Source of the DNA: Prevotella sp. HJM029
Lineage (GTDB): Bacteria; Bacteroidota; Bacteroidia; Bacteroidales; Bacteroidaceae
Reading direction: 5' to 3'
DNA: 64,000 nucleotides
Assembly (NCBI RefSeq): GCF_000599605.1
Contig: NZ_KK082667.1
Coordinates: 1 to 64,000, forward strand
Below are positions 34,537 to 45,304 of the stretch, in pieces; within the stretch, counting starts at the first letter, position 1, and each line of letters starts with the position of its first letter. The notes below the pieces were generated by a model. It worked only from the letters and a program-made list of their open reading frames with translations, did not search any database and was not told the origin of the DNA. The position numbers were made by a program, and so were the translations under genes.

Positions 34537-34566
34537 CAAAAATAATAATTCTTTTGGAAGAAACAA
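34537..34566 (-). promoter_or_regulatory. Bacteroidetes-type promoter of the cargo operon
   Basis: On the minus strand TTG (34,566-34,564) is followed after 19 bp by TATTTTTG (34,544-34,537), matching the TTG-N19-TAnnTTTG pattern of Bacteroidetes sigma-A promoters. It lies about 55 bp upstream of the first beta-barrel gene of the cargo. Confidence 0.65.
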
Positions 34567-34632
34567 TGTTTTTGGCAAAAAATATTTTATAAAGTAGGAC
34601 TACTTCGCATTTATACCTTATCCTAAAGCAAA

Positions 34633-34662
34633 AAGCGGTGAGAATATGACTTCTTACCGCTT
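34633..34662 (-). terminator. Terminator of the methylase/helicase gene
   Basis: A 12-bp stem (AAGCGGTGAGAA with TTCTTACCGCTT, one G-T pair) and a 6-base loop. In minus-strand direction it is followed by TTTGCTTT. It lies 62-91 bp after the methylase stop codon and separates that unit from the cargo operon. Confidence 0.65.
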
Positions 34663-34723
34663 CATTATGCTGTCTATTTATACCTTAATACCCCTTAATC
34701 AGATTGATTAAAATCCAAGACAC

Positions 34724-37700
34724 TTAGAGCGACGGTCTGTAAGCCGTCCTCTGCGAGTTGTCCTTATATCCATCCTTATTCTTCTCGTATTGTGTATTCG
34801 TCTCCTTCTGCTCGGCAGAATCAGGTGCTGGCGGAGCCAAATCCAACTGTATCTTCCTATCCAAGGCAGCCAATTCGGATTTGAGTCCTTTGAGTTCGTC
34901 CTCCTTCTTCCACTCCTTCGACACGATAGGCTGCATCTGCGCAACCTTTTGTTCCTGTTCTTCAATACGAGCGTTGTACTGGGCAATCGTCTGCGGAATA
35001 TGCTCCAATGCGCGTAAAAAGTTCTTTGCCGCCGCTTCCTTGTCCGCCTTGGCTATTTGCCCGTGATTGTGCGTGTACTTGTAGTTGCCCTTGATGGAAA
35101 AGCGGTTCTGCGTCAACTCTAGCCCTTCGCTCAATACTCGCTCCGTAGTCACACTCACCTCAAAGCCGTAGAGTTCGCCGATACGCTGCGGCGCACCGCC
35201 CGTATTGACGTTCTTGTCAATGTCCTGCAACTTCGCACCGAGTGCTTTCTCATCCCGTGAGGGAAAACTATCGAGCACGAGGGCATTGAGATAGTTGCCG
35301 TCCTTGTCTTTCCCTGCCGCAGCCTCGAACTTCTTCCAGTCCTCCGAAATCTTTTCCTTTGCCGCCCTGTCGAAAGCCAGCTGGTTGGTCATTTCCAAGA
35401 GCCTGTTCCCAGTTTCGTGCTTGGCGCGGTTGAACGACTTGCGTTCGCTCTCCAAAGCGGCGACCTTCTTTTCTAACCGTGCCTTGTCGAGCAGGTCGGT
35501 GTTGCCCGAAAGAATCGCCATATATTCTGAAAAGTTCATGCCCGACTTCTCGTCCATACTCCCCTCATCGATGGTACGTGCCCCCATCGCCCCGCTTTTG
35601 AGCTGAGAGATAAAAGTCTGCTTGCAATGCAGCAGGTTGAACTTGTAACTGTCGAGCGACTTTTCCACCGCATAGATAATCACGTCCACCTTGTTGTCAG
35701 CATAGCGCCGCGCAATCTCATTGCCCTTTCTCACCGCCCGCCCGTCGCGCTGTGCAAGGTCGGACGGTCGCCACGGCGTGTCGAGATGATGCACCGCCAC
35801 GGCACGCTGCTGGGCGTTCACACCCGTGCCGAGCATGGAGGTGGAACCGAAGAGCACGCGCACCCGCCCATCATTCATCGCCTCGATGACTGCTTTCTTG
35901 CTCTTTTCGTTCTTGAACTCCTGTATAAAACGTATCTCATGGGCAGGGATGCCGTAATCCTCCACGAGCTTGCGCTTGATTTCCGAATAAACGCTCCATT
36001 GTCCGGGCTGATAGGTGCCCAAGTCGGAGAAAACGAACTGCGTACCTTTCTGTGCATCGTATCTTTGGTAATACTCGGCAATCATCCGGGCGCAGTGGGA
36101 CGCCTTGTTATCGGGATGGTCGCCGTAGGCGGGATCGATCATGCGCATATCGAGCGCCATTTTCCTCGCGTAGTCTGTTGCGATGAGCATCTTTGCCTTC
36201 TCTTCCGTTTCCGATAGCTTTTCACGTCCCAGTATCGTGGCATCGCCCGACTTGGCAAACTCCATGAGTTTTTTGATAAAGACTTCTTGGTCGGGTGTGG
36301 GCGGGATGTTGTGCAGTATCTCGTGCTTGTCGGGACGAACAACGCCCACGTCCTCCGCCGTGCGGTAGTCGGTGATTTCGTTGTAAAATGCCGCCAGCTC
36401 CGGCACCTTGATGAAATACCGGAAACGCTCTTTCTGGATGATGTTGTTCGTTACGGAGAACTCGAAGTCCGTGGTCTTCTTCGCAAAAATGGCCGCCCAC
36501 GCGTCGAAGCATCGGATGTCCTGCCGTTCGAGCTCCTTGGGACGCAGATACTTGAAGAGCAGATAGAGTTCTGTGAGCGAGTTGGAGATGGTCGTGCCCG
36601 AAAGGAACGTCGCCCCCAAGTCCTTGCCTGACCTCTCTTGAATGGTACGGATGGCAAAGAGCAGGTTGAGTGCTTTTTGGCTACCCTCGCTGTTGCCAAG
36701 TCCCGCCACGCGGTCATGTCGGGTGTTGAACATCAGGTTCTTGAATTGGTGGCTCTCATCAACGAAGATGTGGTCGATGCCCATCTGCGCGAAGTCCGCC
36801 ACGTCGTCCTTGCGGCTGTCGATTTCATACGCTATCTTTTCGAGCCTCGCCAGCAGGTTGTGCTTGCGTTTTTCCAAACCTTTGAGCATGGAAACGGAAA
36901 TATTTCGTCCCTGCCCGCGCAACACATCGAGGTTTTCCTCCACCGTGTCGAGTTCTTCTTGCAGGATGTTCTGCCGTATCTCCACCGACTGCGGTATCTT
37001 GCCGAACTGGTCGTGGCTCATGATGATGCAGTCGTAGTCGTTGTTGCGGATATTATTGAAAAAGCGCACGCGGTTCTGCGTTGAAAAATCCTTTTCGGAG
37101 GCGTAGAGGATACGGGCTTGGGGATAGGCAGTCCGGTACGTTGCGGCTATCTCTGCCACGTTCGCCTTCAGTCCGATAATCATCGGCTTGTGGGCGAGCG
37201 AGAGGCGTTTCATCTCATGGGCTGCAATGCACATGATGAGCGTTTTTCCTGTTCCGACCTCGTGGTCGGCGATGCCGCCTCCGTTCTGCTTGATCATCCA
37301 GATGCAGTCCTTCTGACTGGGATAGACGGCAGAGATGCCGTACTTGCCGCCGAGTGCCTTGAGGTCGAGGTCGGGGAAGGTCTGGTGCGATCCGTCGTAC
37401 TTCGGCCGTACAAAACAGTTGAACTTGCGGTTGTAGAGGTCGGTGAGCTTGTCCTTGAATTCTTTCGACTGCGCTTCGAGCCAGTCGGTAAAACCGTTTC
37501 TTATCTCGTCAATCTTGGCATTGGCCAGCTGTATCTTCTCGGCATCGCGCACCTTGATATCGTTGCCGTTCTCGTCCTTGCCGACACACTTCATCATGTT
37601 GGGTACGGTGTTGTGTAGGGCATGCTTTAAGAGCGACATGCCGTCGTAGCTGCGATAGTAGCCCTTGACACAGAATTCTTCGTAGATTTTCACGTTCGTG

Positions 37701-40291
37701 CGGGTGTTGCTTACCGAGAACTCGTCGAGCGAGGGCGAGTAGGCGATCTTAACCTCCGTCTCATACAGGTGGGACATATAGGCGGCAAACACGCCCGTGG
37801 GTATCCACCGTTCCCCGAAGTTGAAGTCGAGGTCGGCAAAGGGTATCTGTTCGGGAACGGCGTTTTCCAATGCGGAGAGGGCTTCGTCCACGCGGCTGTC
37901 CGCTTCCGTGTGTACCTGCTGCCACTGCCGGATATCCTCTATCTTGGCAATGACATTACCCGCCACAAAGCGATCCTTGATTTCATAGCCGCCTACGAGC
38001 GGATTGAAGAAGATACGCCCTTTGAGTGTAGTGAGCAGTTCCTCCTCGCTACTGCCCGTCAGCTCCTGCATATAGCCCAGTTCTACACTGCCGTAGCGGT
38101 TGAGTGAAAGGGAGAGGGCTTCCTCCGGGCTATCGGTATGCTCCGTCTGCAGCACAGAGAACGACACGGGATGCTCAAAGATGTCCGACTTGACAAGTCG
38201 CCCCTTTTCCTCGCGCTCGATGGCAAGAAGGTTGCGCCCGCCTGCATCCATGAGCACCAGCCCCACGTTCTGTGGGGCGTTGAGGACACCGTAACGCATG
38301 ACGAACTCGTCGTAGTAAGTGTTCAGGTTCGAGCGAAGCGTGGCATTTTCTTCTTGCCGTTCGGCTTCGTAGGCATACAGCTTTTCGTAGGTGTCGCGGA
38401 CGTGGATATAGGCCTGCGCCTTTTCTTTGAGCAGAAGAGGTAGATCGAGCGGAGAGAAGACTGCACCGTAGGACGTGAGGTTTTTGAGCACGCCGATCTG
38501 ATTGCCATAGTCCAAGGAATACTCCTCCACAAGCGTACCCTCCTTGTAATGGGGTTGCAGCTTTTGTGTCAGCACACGGGGCACGAGCATTTCTTCTTTT
38601 GAAGGTGCCAGAGTAGGAATGTCCTCCGCACGCTCCCTTGATACAATGGCATCCTTATCCATCTGCACTTCCTGCCTGCCTACCTGTAAGGCTTTTGCCC
38701 GCTGTTCGGGTGTCATGTCCATCATCACCTCATAAAAACCGTTGATGGGCGGGTTGGTCTCCCAGTCCAACTCGGCATAGAGGTCGTTTGCTTCCGACTT
38801 TTTTGGTGCGGCATCGAACAGGCTTCTTTCCTTGGGTTTGCTTTTTGCAGTTTTCTCTTTTGCCTTTGGCTTTGTCTTCGTTTTCTCTGCCTTCTCCCTT
38901 TTCTGTTTCTTGCCCGTTGTGGTCTGCTTTTTCTCCGCTACGGTAAACTCCCAAAGGTCGAACAAGGTCAGCATGGGGCTGGGGGAACCTGCCTGCTGTG
39001 ATTGACTTTCTCTGACGGTTTCAGAAGAAGCCTTCTCTTTTTCACTGGTTTGTGTTTGAACGGGAGAAACAGAAGTCTTCTGTACAGAAGCCCCCTGCAA
39101 AGATATATTCTGCGTCTTCTCTTCAATCTTCACTTCCTGCCCATATCGCTGCAAGTCCAATCGCATTTGGATATCCTGCGACAGTATTCCGCGCAGGTCA
39201 CGGGCGATACCCTCCACGCCGCCCTCGTGCAGGTAGACCATCGCAGGTTTTCCGTAAAGGTCGGTGGAGCGCTTTTCTTCGGTACGGACGATACGGTCGG
39301 GATAGCGGAGGAAATACGCATTCGTCGGGATGCCATTTTGGTTGTCTCTCGCAGGCTCAGCCAGCAGCTTTTCGTCATCCGAGAGTTCCTCCTTGCCGAC
39401 ACGTTTTTGTAAGACGAGCAGATCGCAGCCAGCCTCCGTTCCTGCATTCTCAGTAAAAAGGTTGTTGGGCATGCGCACGGCGGAGAGCAGGTCGGCTTGG
39501 TCCAGCATCAACCGGCGCACGGCACTGTTACCGTCCGCATTCAGCACGCCCTGCGGAACGAGAAGCGCGACGATACCACCGTCTCTCACCGTGTCCAGTG
39601 TTTTCAGACAGAAATAATTGTGTATCTTCTTGGCTGCCGCCCTATGCACCGCCGAACCTTTCTCGAACTGCGCATCGAACACGGCAACATCGCCGAAGGG
39701 AACGTTTGAGACAGCCACATCGAAGTATTCCTCGAAAGGCTTTTCTATCCGCTCAAAACCTTCGATGCGCACCCGCTGTCCGGGATAAAGATGCGAAAGT
39801 ATCTTGCCCGTCAGCAGGTCTTTCTCGAATGCCATGACCTCCGCCTTCGGATTGTCCCTTAAAAAGGCATCCACGAAAGCACCGCGACCGGCTGAGGGTT
39901 CCAACACACGAAGAGGGGCGATACCGTTTTCTTTAAGTACGCCACTGATGGTCTCCGTTATCTCGGTAGGCGTATAGAACGCTGTAAGTACGGAGGACTT
40001 CAGGCTATCCATGTATCGCTTGTATGTCCGTTCATCGGCACTGTTCTCGCGGATCAGCCGGTGCAGTTCCGCCGTGGGCGCAAAGAGGTCGAGGTCGGAT
40101 TTTGTCCACTGCGCGGCATCCGCCAGACTGCCGGCGGGATTGAGGATGCACTTCAATCCGCCGAAACCGCAATAACGCTCCAACGCCTGTCGTTCTTCGG
40201 CGGTGGGCACGCGATGTTCTCTGTCCAAAGTAAAGGCGGTGCGTATCGCCTCAATGTTGCCCGAGAGTCTTGCTTTCCTGTTAAATGCCAT
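34724..40291 (-). CDS. Giant N6-adenine methylase-like / SNF2-type helicase fusion of conjugative elements
   Basis: A protein of 1,855 residues. The N-terminal part is methyltransferase-like: [15 protein letters not shown] (SAM-binding motif I, about residue 132) and SNVPFGD (about 195) in place of the usual NPPY motif IV. After a charged Lys/Gln-rich linker (about 380-510), a helicase of superfamily 2 follows with [10 protein letters not shown] (Walker A, about 1,008), [10 protein letters not shown] (DEAH-like, about 1,177), [14 protein letters not shown] and [12 protein letters not shown] (motifs V and VI, about 1,485-1,520), then a long coiled-coil C terminus. Such proteins are common on Bacteroidetes conjugative elements, perhaps protecting or remodelling the incoming DNA. 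It overlaps the DUF1896 gene by 11 bp. Confidence 0.9.
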   Translation of the reverse strand: MAFNRKARLSGNIEAIRTAFTLDREHRVPTAEERQALERYCGFGGLKCILNPAGSLADAAQWTKSDLDLFAPTAELHRLIRENSADERTYKRYMDSLKSSVLTAFYTPTEITETISGVLKENGIAPLRVLEPSAGRGAFVDAFLRDNPKAEVMAFEKDLLTGKILSHLYPGQRVRIEGFERIEKPFEEYFDVAVSNVPFGDVAVFDAQFEKGSAVHRAAAKKIHNYFCLKTLDTVRDGGIVALLVPQGVLNADGNSAVRRLMLDQADLLSAVRMPNNLFTENAGTEAGCDLLVLQKRVGKEELSDDEKLLAEPARDNQNGIPTNAYFLRYPDRIVRTEEKRSTDLYGKPAMVYLHEGGVEGIARDLRGILSQDIQMRLDLQRYGQEVKIEEKTQNISLQGASVQKTSVSPVQTQTSEKEKASSETVRESQSQQAGSPSPMLTLFDLWEFTVAEKKQTTTGKKQKREKAEKTKTKPKAKEKTAKSKPKERSLFDAAPKKSEANDLYAELDWETNPPINGFYEVMMDMTPEQRAKALQVGRQEVQMDKDAIVSRERAEDIPTLAPSKEEMLVPRVLTQKLQPHYKEGTLVEEYSLDYGNQIGVLKNLTSYGAVFSPLDLPLLLKEKAQAYIHVRDTYEKLYAYEAERQEENATLRSNLNTYYDEFVMRYGVLNAPQNVGLVLMDAGGRNLLAIEREEKGRLVKSDIFEHPVSFSVLQTEHTDSPEEALSLSLNRYGSVELGYMQELTGSSEEELLTTLKGRIFFNPLVGGYEIKDRFVAGNVIAKIEDIRQWQQVHTEADSRVDEALSALENAVPEQIPFADLDFNFGERWIPTGVFAAYMSHLYETEVKIAYSPSLDEFSVSNTRTNVKIYEEFCVKGYYRSYDGMSLLKHALHNTVPNMMKCVGKDENGNDIKVRDAEKIQLANAKIDEIRNGFTDWLEAQSKEFKDKLTDLYNRKFNCFVRPKYDGSHQTFPDLDLKALGGKYGISAVYPSQKDCIWMIKQNGGGIADHEVGTGKTLIMCIAAHEMKRLSLAHKPMIIGLKANVAEIAATYRTAYPQARILYASEKDFSTQNRVRFFNNIRNNDYDCIIMSHDQFGKIPQSVEIRQNILQEELDTVEENLDVLRGQGRNISVSMLKGLEKRKHNLLARLEKIAYEIDSRKDDVADFAQMGIDHIFVDESHQFKNLMFNTRHDRVAGLGNSEGSQKALNLLFAIRTIQERSGKDLGATFLSGTTISNSLTELYLLFKYLRPKELERQDIRCFDAWAAIFAKKTTDFEFSVTNNIIQKERFRYFIKVPELAAFYNEITDYRTAEDVGVVRPDKHEILHNIPPTPDQEVFIKKLMEFAKSGDATILGREKLSETEEKAKMLIATDYARKMALDMRMIDPAYGDHPDNKASHCARMIAEYYQRYDAQKGTQFVFSDLGTYQPGQWSVYSEIKRKLVEDYGIPAHEIRFIQEFKNEKSKKAVIEAMNDGRVRVLFGSTSMLGTGVNAQQRAVAVHHLDTPWRPSDLAQRDGRAVRKGNEIARRYADNKVDVIIYAVEKSLDSYKFNLLHCKQTFISQLKSGAMGARTIDEGSMDEKSGMNFSEYMAILSGNTDLLDKARLEKKVAALESERKSFNRAKHETGNRLLEMTNQLAFDRAAKEKISEDWKKFEAAAGKDKDGNYLNALVLDSFPSRDEKALGAKLQDIDKNVNTGGAPQRIGELYGFEVSVTTERVLSEGLELTQNRFSIKGNYKYTHNHGQIAKADKEAAAKNFLRALEHIPQTIAQYNARIEEQEQKVAQMQPIVSKEWKKEDELKGLKSELAALDRKIQLDLAPPAPDSAEQKETNTQYEKNKDGYKDNSQRTAYRPSL

Positions 40292-40697
40292 GACGTTCGA
40301 GATAAAGTACGACCATTCCCGTGATTTCGGTATATAGGCTCTCCTCCGTGCGTTCGCTCTGCGCGCACAGCTGCCTTACCTGTGGCAGCAACGTCTCGGC
40401 GGTTGCCTCACGGGCTTCCAAAGGCACTTCGCCCTCGAACTCGTTTTCGAGCACGTCCGTAAGCAACGCGAAAGCCGAGCGGTGCAGCCCGTCAAGCAGT
40501 GTTCCCATCGCCAGCTCCTGTGCACCGTCAACGGAATAGCCCTCGCACCGTGCCCGTCCGAACGTTTCAGCGGCAAGGGCGGCACGACTGTTGATAAAGT
40601 CGGCGTCCGATGCCTGTTCAAACCTGTTCTCTTGAAGATAGTGTCGCAGGTAGAGCCCGTAATAGGACAGCTCCTGCCGATTGTCTGATTGTTTCAT
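40281..40697 (-). CDS. DUF1896 family protein
   Basis: A 138-residue acidic, mainly helical protein with [39 protein letters not shown] and [15 protein letters not shown], typical of DUF1896 proteins encoded just before the methylase/helicase gene in Bacteroidetes conjugative elements. Its function is unknown. Its end overlaps the start of the methylase gene. The 404-bp region upstream contains a 27-bp dyad repeat cluster and the topB terminator. Confidence 0.82.
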   Translation of the reverse strand: MKQSDNRQELSYYGLYLRHYLQENRFEQASDADFINSRAALAAETFGRARCEGYSVDGAQELAMGTLLDGLHRSAFALLTDVLENEFEGEVPLEAREATAETLLPQVRQLCAQSERTEESLYTEITGMVVLYLERHGI

Positions 40698-40792
40698 GAT
40701 GCTGTTTGTTTAGTTGGTTCCCGTTTGCTTCCCTATAGATAAAGCTGTTGCTTCCCTATCGCACTTCTCATAGCTCTTCTACTGATGCTTCC

Positions 40793-40882
40793 AAATTATC
40801 TTCGTGATGAGAAATATTTCTCTACACGATGAGACGAAATTATCTTCACGATGATAAATATTTCTCATCACGAGGATAATTT
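40793..40882. repeat. 27-bp dyad present three times upstream of the DUF1896 gene
   Basis: The 27 bases at 40,793-40,819 recur as the inverted copy at 40,856-40,882 with one mismatch, and a direct copy with three changes lies at 40,837-40,863, partly overlapping the inverted one. Each begins AAATTATC and ends AAATATTT, with CGTGATGAG or CACGATGAT between. It lies 96-185 bp before the DUF1896 start codon. This may be an operator for the methylase unit or a replication-related site. Confidence 0.8.
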
Positions 40883-40984
40883 GATAGACTCGATAGCTCT
40901 TGCATCGCACTCCTTATCCGAACATCTTTGCAGATATTATATAAGGGAAAGAGAAGTAAAAAGGGAAGAAAACGGGATATGTAC

Positions 40985-41014
40985 AAAAGGCACCCGGTGT
41001 CCCCACCGAGTGCC
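40985..41014 (-). terminator. Terminator after topB
   Basis: An 11-bp stem (GGCACCCGGTG with CACCGAGTGCC, one mismatch) and a short loop at 40,989-41,014. On the minus strand it is followed by TTTTGTAC. It lies about 90 bp after the topB stop codon. Confidence 0.6.
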
Positions 41015-41101
41015 AACCACTAAATCCACAGTAAAGTAATAAAACAGTCATCTAAAGAAAGAAAACGCTTTATGAACTGTGAACAGTGGCAAAAGTACGC
41101 A

Positions 41102-43216
41102 TTATTTTCCGTTTTTCCTACCCTTTGACTTGTTTTTTGTATCATCGAAGATGAACTTTACTCTAAACTCCTCGTCAAAGGCAAGGGCAGCATCGAAGGA
41201 TTTGCCCTGTTTGCTCTTGAAACCGTGCAGCACGGCGGTACGTCCCTCGGTGAGCAGGTCGGTGATCTCCTTGTCGGAGAGCAGCTTGCCCGCCACCTGT
41301 CGGAAGAGGGGCAGGGCGCAGGCCTCGTTGTCGCACTTGACCACCTTGGCATAGAACCGCATACTGCCTTTGCCGCACTTGGGACAGGCAAAAGTGGTCT
41401 CTCGGGCGCGGAAAAGCTTTTCGGAGGCGAGCAGGTCGGCGGTTATCCGGCGCGTATAGGCTTCTATCTCGGTATTGAAGTCGGCGGCAGCTTTCTCGCC
41501 CCGTTCTATCCGTGCGAGCTCGGCCTCCCACCTGCCCGTCATCTCCACGTTGGCGATGTCCATGTCCTTGACGATGGAATAGAGTGCAAGCCCTTTTTCG
41601 GTGGGCACGAGCGTCTTTTTCACACGTACCATGTATTCGCGTTTGAGCAGCGTCTCGATGATGGCGGCACGGGTGGCAGGCGTACCGATGCCACAGTCCT
41701 TGATGGCTTGTCGCAGGGTATCGTCTTCTATCTCCTTACCCGCAGTCTCCATTGCGGCCAACAGCGTTGCCTCGGTGTGGAGCGGTTTGGGCTTGGTCTT
41801 TCCCTCTGTGATGGAGCAGGCGGAAAGGGACAGCACATCGCCCTCCTTCCAGTCGGGCAGGATTGTGTCGCCGTCCGTATCGCCACAGACATCGCGCCAG
41901 CCCGACTGTCGGATAACACCGCCCTTTACCGTGAACGCCGTGTCGCAGCATTTCTCGCCATCGCATGTCAATACGTCCGCCCTGACGGTGGTGACTTCCT
42001 TGACGCAGGGTGCAGAGAAAGCTTCGACCATTCGCGTGGCAATCATGCGGTAGACGGTCAGCTCGTCCTTGTAGATGCCGATGGGGTGCAGTCCCGTAGT
42101 GAGCAGGGCGTGGTGGTCGGTCACCTTGCCCGCGTCCACGCTGCGATGGGCGAGCGTATCTATATGGCTGACATGACTTCCCAACTGTTCGTCGCGTTGC
42201 AGCTTTTCGAGCAGCTTGGGGATGGTCTCGAAAACATCGTCGGGAATATAGCGGCTGCTCGTGCGTGGGTAGGTGATGAGCTTGGCCTCGTAGAGCTTCT
42301 GGGCAATGGCGAGCGTCTGCTCCGCCGTGAGTCCGTAGCGACTGTTGGCTTCCTTTTGCAGGGTGGTAAGGTCGTAGAGCAGGGGTGGCTCTTCGGTTTT
42401 CTGCTTATGCTCTACCTGCGTGATACGGACTTCTTTGCATGTTTCCTTGATACGCTTGTAAAGGCCGTTTGCCGCTTCGCCGTCTTTCCACTTTTCCTCG
42501 GAGGTGAACTTCACCACCTCTTCCCCTTCGCCTTTCACGGCAAGATGGAGCTGCCAGAAGGCTTCGGGCGTAAAGCGTCTGTTCTCCCAATAGCGGGCGC
42601 AGACCATCGCCAGCGTGGGCGTCTGCACACGACCGACGGAGTAGGTGCCCCGACCGGCGGCAAGGCTGAGCGCCTGCGTGCCGTTGATGCCCACAAGCCA
42701 GTCAGCTTCACTGCGGGCGCGGGCAGCAAGGTAGAGGTTGTCGTAGTCTGCCCCATTGCGCAGGTTATTGAGTCCCTCGCGGATGGCCTTGTCGGTCAGC
42801 GAGCTGATCCACAGACGGTTGAAAGGTGTGTGGCAGTCGATGTATTGGTAGAGATAGCGGAAGATGAGTTCGCCCTCTCGTCCGGCATCGGTCGCCACGA
42901 TGATGCGTTCGCTCTCTTCAAAGAGCCGCCTGATGATATCGATTTGTTTGAGCACACCGCTGTCGGGCTTGCAGCCTTTCTCTGTCTTTTCTGCTCTGGC
43001 GACAAGCTTGAACGCCTCGGGGATAACAGGCAGGGCGTCGCGGTTAAAGCCTTTTATGCCGTAGGCTTCGGGCAGGGCGAGCTGCACGAGGTGTCCGAAT
43101 GCCCACGTCACGGCATAGCCGTTACCCGTGAAATAACCTTCTTCCCGTTTGCGGGCGTCCACCACGCGGGCTATCTCGCGGGCGACGCTCGGCTTTTCTG
43201 CAATGATTGTCTTCAT
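41102..43216 (-). CDS. topB: DNA topoisomerase III (TopB-type) of the conjugative element
   Basis: A 704-residue type IA topoisomerase. The Toprim domain begins MKTIIAEKPSVAREIA and carries TDAGREGELIFRYLY near residue 110. The catalytic Tyr is in LITYPRTSSRYIPDD near residue 317. A single four-Cys zinc-ribbon-like repeat is at the C terminus (CPKCGKGSMRFYAKVVKC). It relaxes or decatenates DNA and, on these elements, is thought to aid processing of transfer intermediates. It lies 75 bp after the DUF3945 gene and ends in front of a hairpin terminator. Confidence 0.95.
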   Translation of the reverse strand: MKTIIAEKPSVAREIARVVDARKREEGYFTGNGYAVTWAFGHLVQLALPEAYGIKGFNRDALPVIPEAFKLVARAEKTEKGCKPDSGVLKQIDIIRRLFEESERIIVATDAGREGELIFRYLYQYIDCHTPFNRLWISSLTDKAIREGLNNLRNGADYDNLYLAARARSEADWLVGINGTQALSLAAGRGTYSVGRVQTPTLAMVCARYWENRRFTPEAFWQLHLAVKGEGEEVVKFTSEEKWKDGEAANGLYKRIKETCKEVRITQVEHKQKTEEPPLLYDLTTLQKEANSRYGLTAEQTLAIAQKLYEAKLITYPRTSSRYIPDDVFETIPKLLEKLQRDEQLGSHVSHIDTLAHRSVDAGKVTDHHALLTTGLHPIGIYKDELTVYRMIATRMVEAFSAPCVKEVTTVRADVLTCDGEKCCDTAFTVKGGVIRQSGWRDVCGDTDGDTILPDWKEGDVLSLSACSITEGKTKPKPLHTEATLLAAMETAGKEIEDDTLRQAIKDCGIGTPATRAAIIETLLKREYMVRVKKTLVPTEKGLALYSIVKDMDIANVEMTGRWEAELARIERGEKAAADFNTEIEAYTRRITADLLASEKLFRARETTFACPKCGKGSMRFYAKVVKCDNEACALPLFRQVAGKLLSDKEITDLLTEGRTAVLHGFKSKQGKSFDAALAFDEEFRVKFIFDDTKNKSKGRKNGK

Positions 43217-43291
43217 TTTGTTTTCTTTTTATTGTTGATGTTGTTTCTTGATGATGGATACTGTATTGGATATTAGTGGTCGGCACCGGGG

Positions 43292-44872
43292 CTACATGCG
43301 GATGCCCTTGGCTTTCTTGGGTTCATTCTTCTGCTGCTGTGCCTGCTGTTCGTTTTTCGGGGCGACCTGTCCTTTCTCGATGGGCTGCTGTATGTGCTTG
43401 GTCGCCTCGTTGGTCTTGCCCTCGTTGTTGACGGCGACCTGCACGCGGCTTTCATTGGATGGGGCAACGCTTTGGGCGAGGTCTGGATTTTGGTTGTGGG
43501 TAAAGGGACGGCCTTTATCGTAGTTGAACTTGAGGTACATCGTGCAGGGCTGCCCTTTCTTGTCGAGTACGTTCTCCAACTTGACGGCTTTGCCTTGGCA
43601 GTAATCCTTCTTCTGTTCGTCGCTGAACTGAATGTTCTTCCACTTGCCGATGGGACGTATCTTGCCGTCGTCGGTTGTCCAGCGGTTCTCGCGCTGCTTG
43701 GGACTTTCGCTTTTCTGTCCCTGTGTGGTGTTGCCGTCCTGCCGTTGCTGTTTTCTCGGGCTGCGCCCGCTGCCGGGAACGAACTCGATGCCGCGTTGTT
43801 CGACATTCACTTGCAGGGTGACGGTAAACTTGCGACCGTTCTCCAGCTCTATTTCTTTGCCTTTGAGCGGCGCACCTGTCAGCAGCAGGGCTTTCTCTGT
43901 TTCAGAGAGCACCGTCTTGCCGATGGTGTCGCGCATGCGCACCCGGTTGGCGGCGATATCGATCAGCTCATGGGTCTGGCGGTCGATACTCACGAACGAT
44001 GGTTTGAGTTCACCTGTTTCGGTGTTCGCAAGGTCTACGATACGTCCGAGGTTGCCAGTTTCTTTCAGGTTGCGCTTATCCTCCTCGGTGAAACGGTGCC
44101 CCTTGTATTCGAGGTCGAGGTTGGGGGCAGTCTGCACCAGATGCGGAACTAGGCGCACCGTGCCGTCTTCCTGTACCTTGAAGGCGAGGCGGGCGGCGGT
44201 CTCGAAGGTCTGCCCGTCGAACTTCGGGGCGACACTCACTAAGTTGGACTTGCCATAGTTGAGCATCCGTTTCAAATCGCCAGACTTCTCCAGCTCGTCG
44301 CGTTTGATGCCCCATTTCTCTTCCAGCTCCTGCCAGTTGATTTTGCTCTCGTCGATGGGCTTGTAGGTACTTTCCTTTTTCTGACCGTTGCCGTCATTCG
44401 TTTTCTCTTGACCGGCGGCACCTTGTGCCTTCTGCGGCTGTTCCTGTTTCTCTTTCATTTCTTCTGTGGGATTTGTGGGTTGTTGATTTTGCTGTTGACT
44501 TTGTGGTTGTTCTTCCTGTACTGCCTTATGATAAGGCGTCATGTCTATTTTGTGCGGGGCGAGCAGTTCGCGGTTGCCTTCGGGATTCTTGAGCAAATCT
44601 TTCATCACTTCGATGAGTTTGTCCGCCTGCTCGGCCGCCACACGGTAGAAGCCGAAGCGGGAGGGCTCCTTGCACTGCCGCATGAAGTTGAGGAAGAAGT
44701 TGTCCAAGATGTCGCCCCCGCGATCGAACTTCAGGAAGTCCTGAGCGTGCTCTGCTTTCGGGGGCACACGCTTGGGTGTTCCGTCACTGCCGAGGCCGGC
44801 GATGACACCGATCTCTCCCGTCTTCTCGTCGCGGACGAGCAAGACGTCCTGTTCTTTTGTTTTCTTTGCCAT
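43292..44872 (-). CDS. DUF3945/DUF4099 domain protein
   Basis: A 526-residue hydrophilic protein. The N terminus (MAKKTKEQDVLLVRDEKTGEIGVIAGLGSDG) and the PSRFGFYRVAAEQADKLIEVMKDLL segment fit the DUF4099 region; the middle (WQELEEKWGIKRDELEKSGDLKRMLNYGKSNLV) and the repeated FTxEDKRNLKETGNLGRIV-type segments fit DUF3945. Two related units are visible: YKGHRFTEEDKRNL, and later PIGKWKNIQFSDEQKKDYCQGK. These proteins travel with topB on Bacteroidetes elements. Function unknown. Confidence 0.85.
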   Translation of the reverse strand: MAKKTKEQDVLLVRDEKTGEIGVIAGLGSDGTPKRVPPKAEHAQDFLKFDRGGDILDNFFLNFMRQCKEPSRFGFYRVAAEQADKLIEVMKDLLKNPEGNRELLAPHKIDMTPYHKAVQEEQPQSQQQNQQPTNPTEEMKEKQEQPQKAQGAAGQEKTNDGNGQKKESTYKPIDESKINWQELEEKWGIKRDELEKSGDLKRMLNYGKSNLVSVAPKFDGQTFETAARLAFKVQEDGTVRLVPHLVQTAPNLDLEYKGHRFTEEDKRNLKETGNLGRIVDLANTETGELKPSFVSIDRQTHELIDIAANRVRMRDTIGKTVLSETEKALLLTGAPLKGKEIELENGRKFTVTLQVNVEQRGIEFVPGSGRSPRKQQRQDGNTTQGQKSESPKQRENRWTTDDGKIRPIGKWKNIQFSDEQKKDYCQGKAVKLENVLDKKGQPCTMYLKFNYDKGRPFTHNQNPDLAQSVAPSNESRVQVAVNNEGKTNEATKHIQQPIEKGQVAPKNEQQAQQQKNEPKKAKGIRM

Positions 44873-44947
44873 TTTTACTTACGTTTATTTTGTTGTTTAT
44901 TCATTGATTGTTTGTTTATTTATTCAATCATTCATCATAAGCCCTTA

Positions 44948-45298
44948 TCATATTTTGAATTGTTCCATTGTGTCCGGTAGCTTCCTACCTGACGGTTTTA
45001 TATACTTTTCGATAAAGTCATGCACATCGTGGAGCTTATAATAGATCTTATGCTTCAGCTGAAAATAGGGAATCATTTTCGAAGTGCGGTAACGCTGCAA
45101 GGTCCGTTTGCTGACGTGAAGGAGGTCACATAGGTCTTGGTTGTCCAACAGATGCTCACACTCTTCTTGATGCGAAGCATGCAGTTCCTCATCAATCTTA
45201 TGCACGATCAACTCCAATTCTTTGTCCTGTCTGTTGAGGTGTTCCGAGATGTCTCGCATCATTTCTAAAAGCCTCGTGTCATAGTCTCTGTTCCTCAT
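44948..45298 (-). CDS. Small helix-turn-helix (excisionase-like) protein 1
   Basis: A 116-residue protein. The start chosen is ATG at 45,298 (MRNRDYDTRLLEMM); a TTG two codons upstream directly follows the preceding stop. The N-terminal half is a charged coiled coil (residues about 10-50); the C-terminal half is a MerR/excisionase-type winged helix: NQDLCDLLHVSKRTLQRYRTSKMIPYFQLKHKIYYKLHDVHDFI. It is the last of four similar genes in a row, read toward the DUF3945/topB unit. Confidence 0.82.
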   Translation of the reverse strand: MRNRDYDTRLLEMMRDISEHLNRQDKELELIVHKIDEELHASHQEECEHLLDNQDLCDLLHVSKRTLQRYRTSKMIPYFQLKHKIYYKLHDVHDFIEKYIKPSGRKLPDTMEQFKI

Positions 45299-45304
45299 AT
45301 ACAA

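Noticed and set aside
41225-43276. Open frame of about 680 codons on the + strand opposite topB
   Set aside because: The minus strand encodes a complete topoisomerase III; the opposite frame has no recognisable domain.
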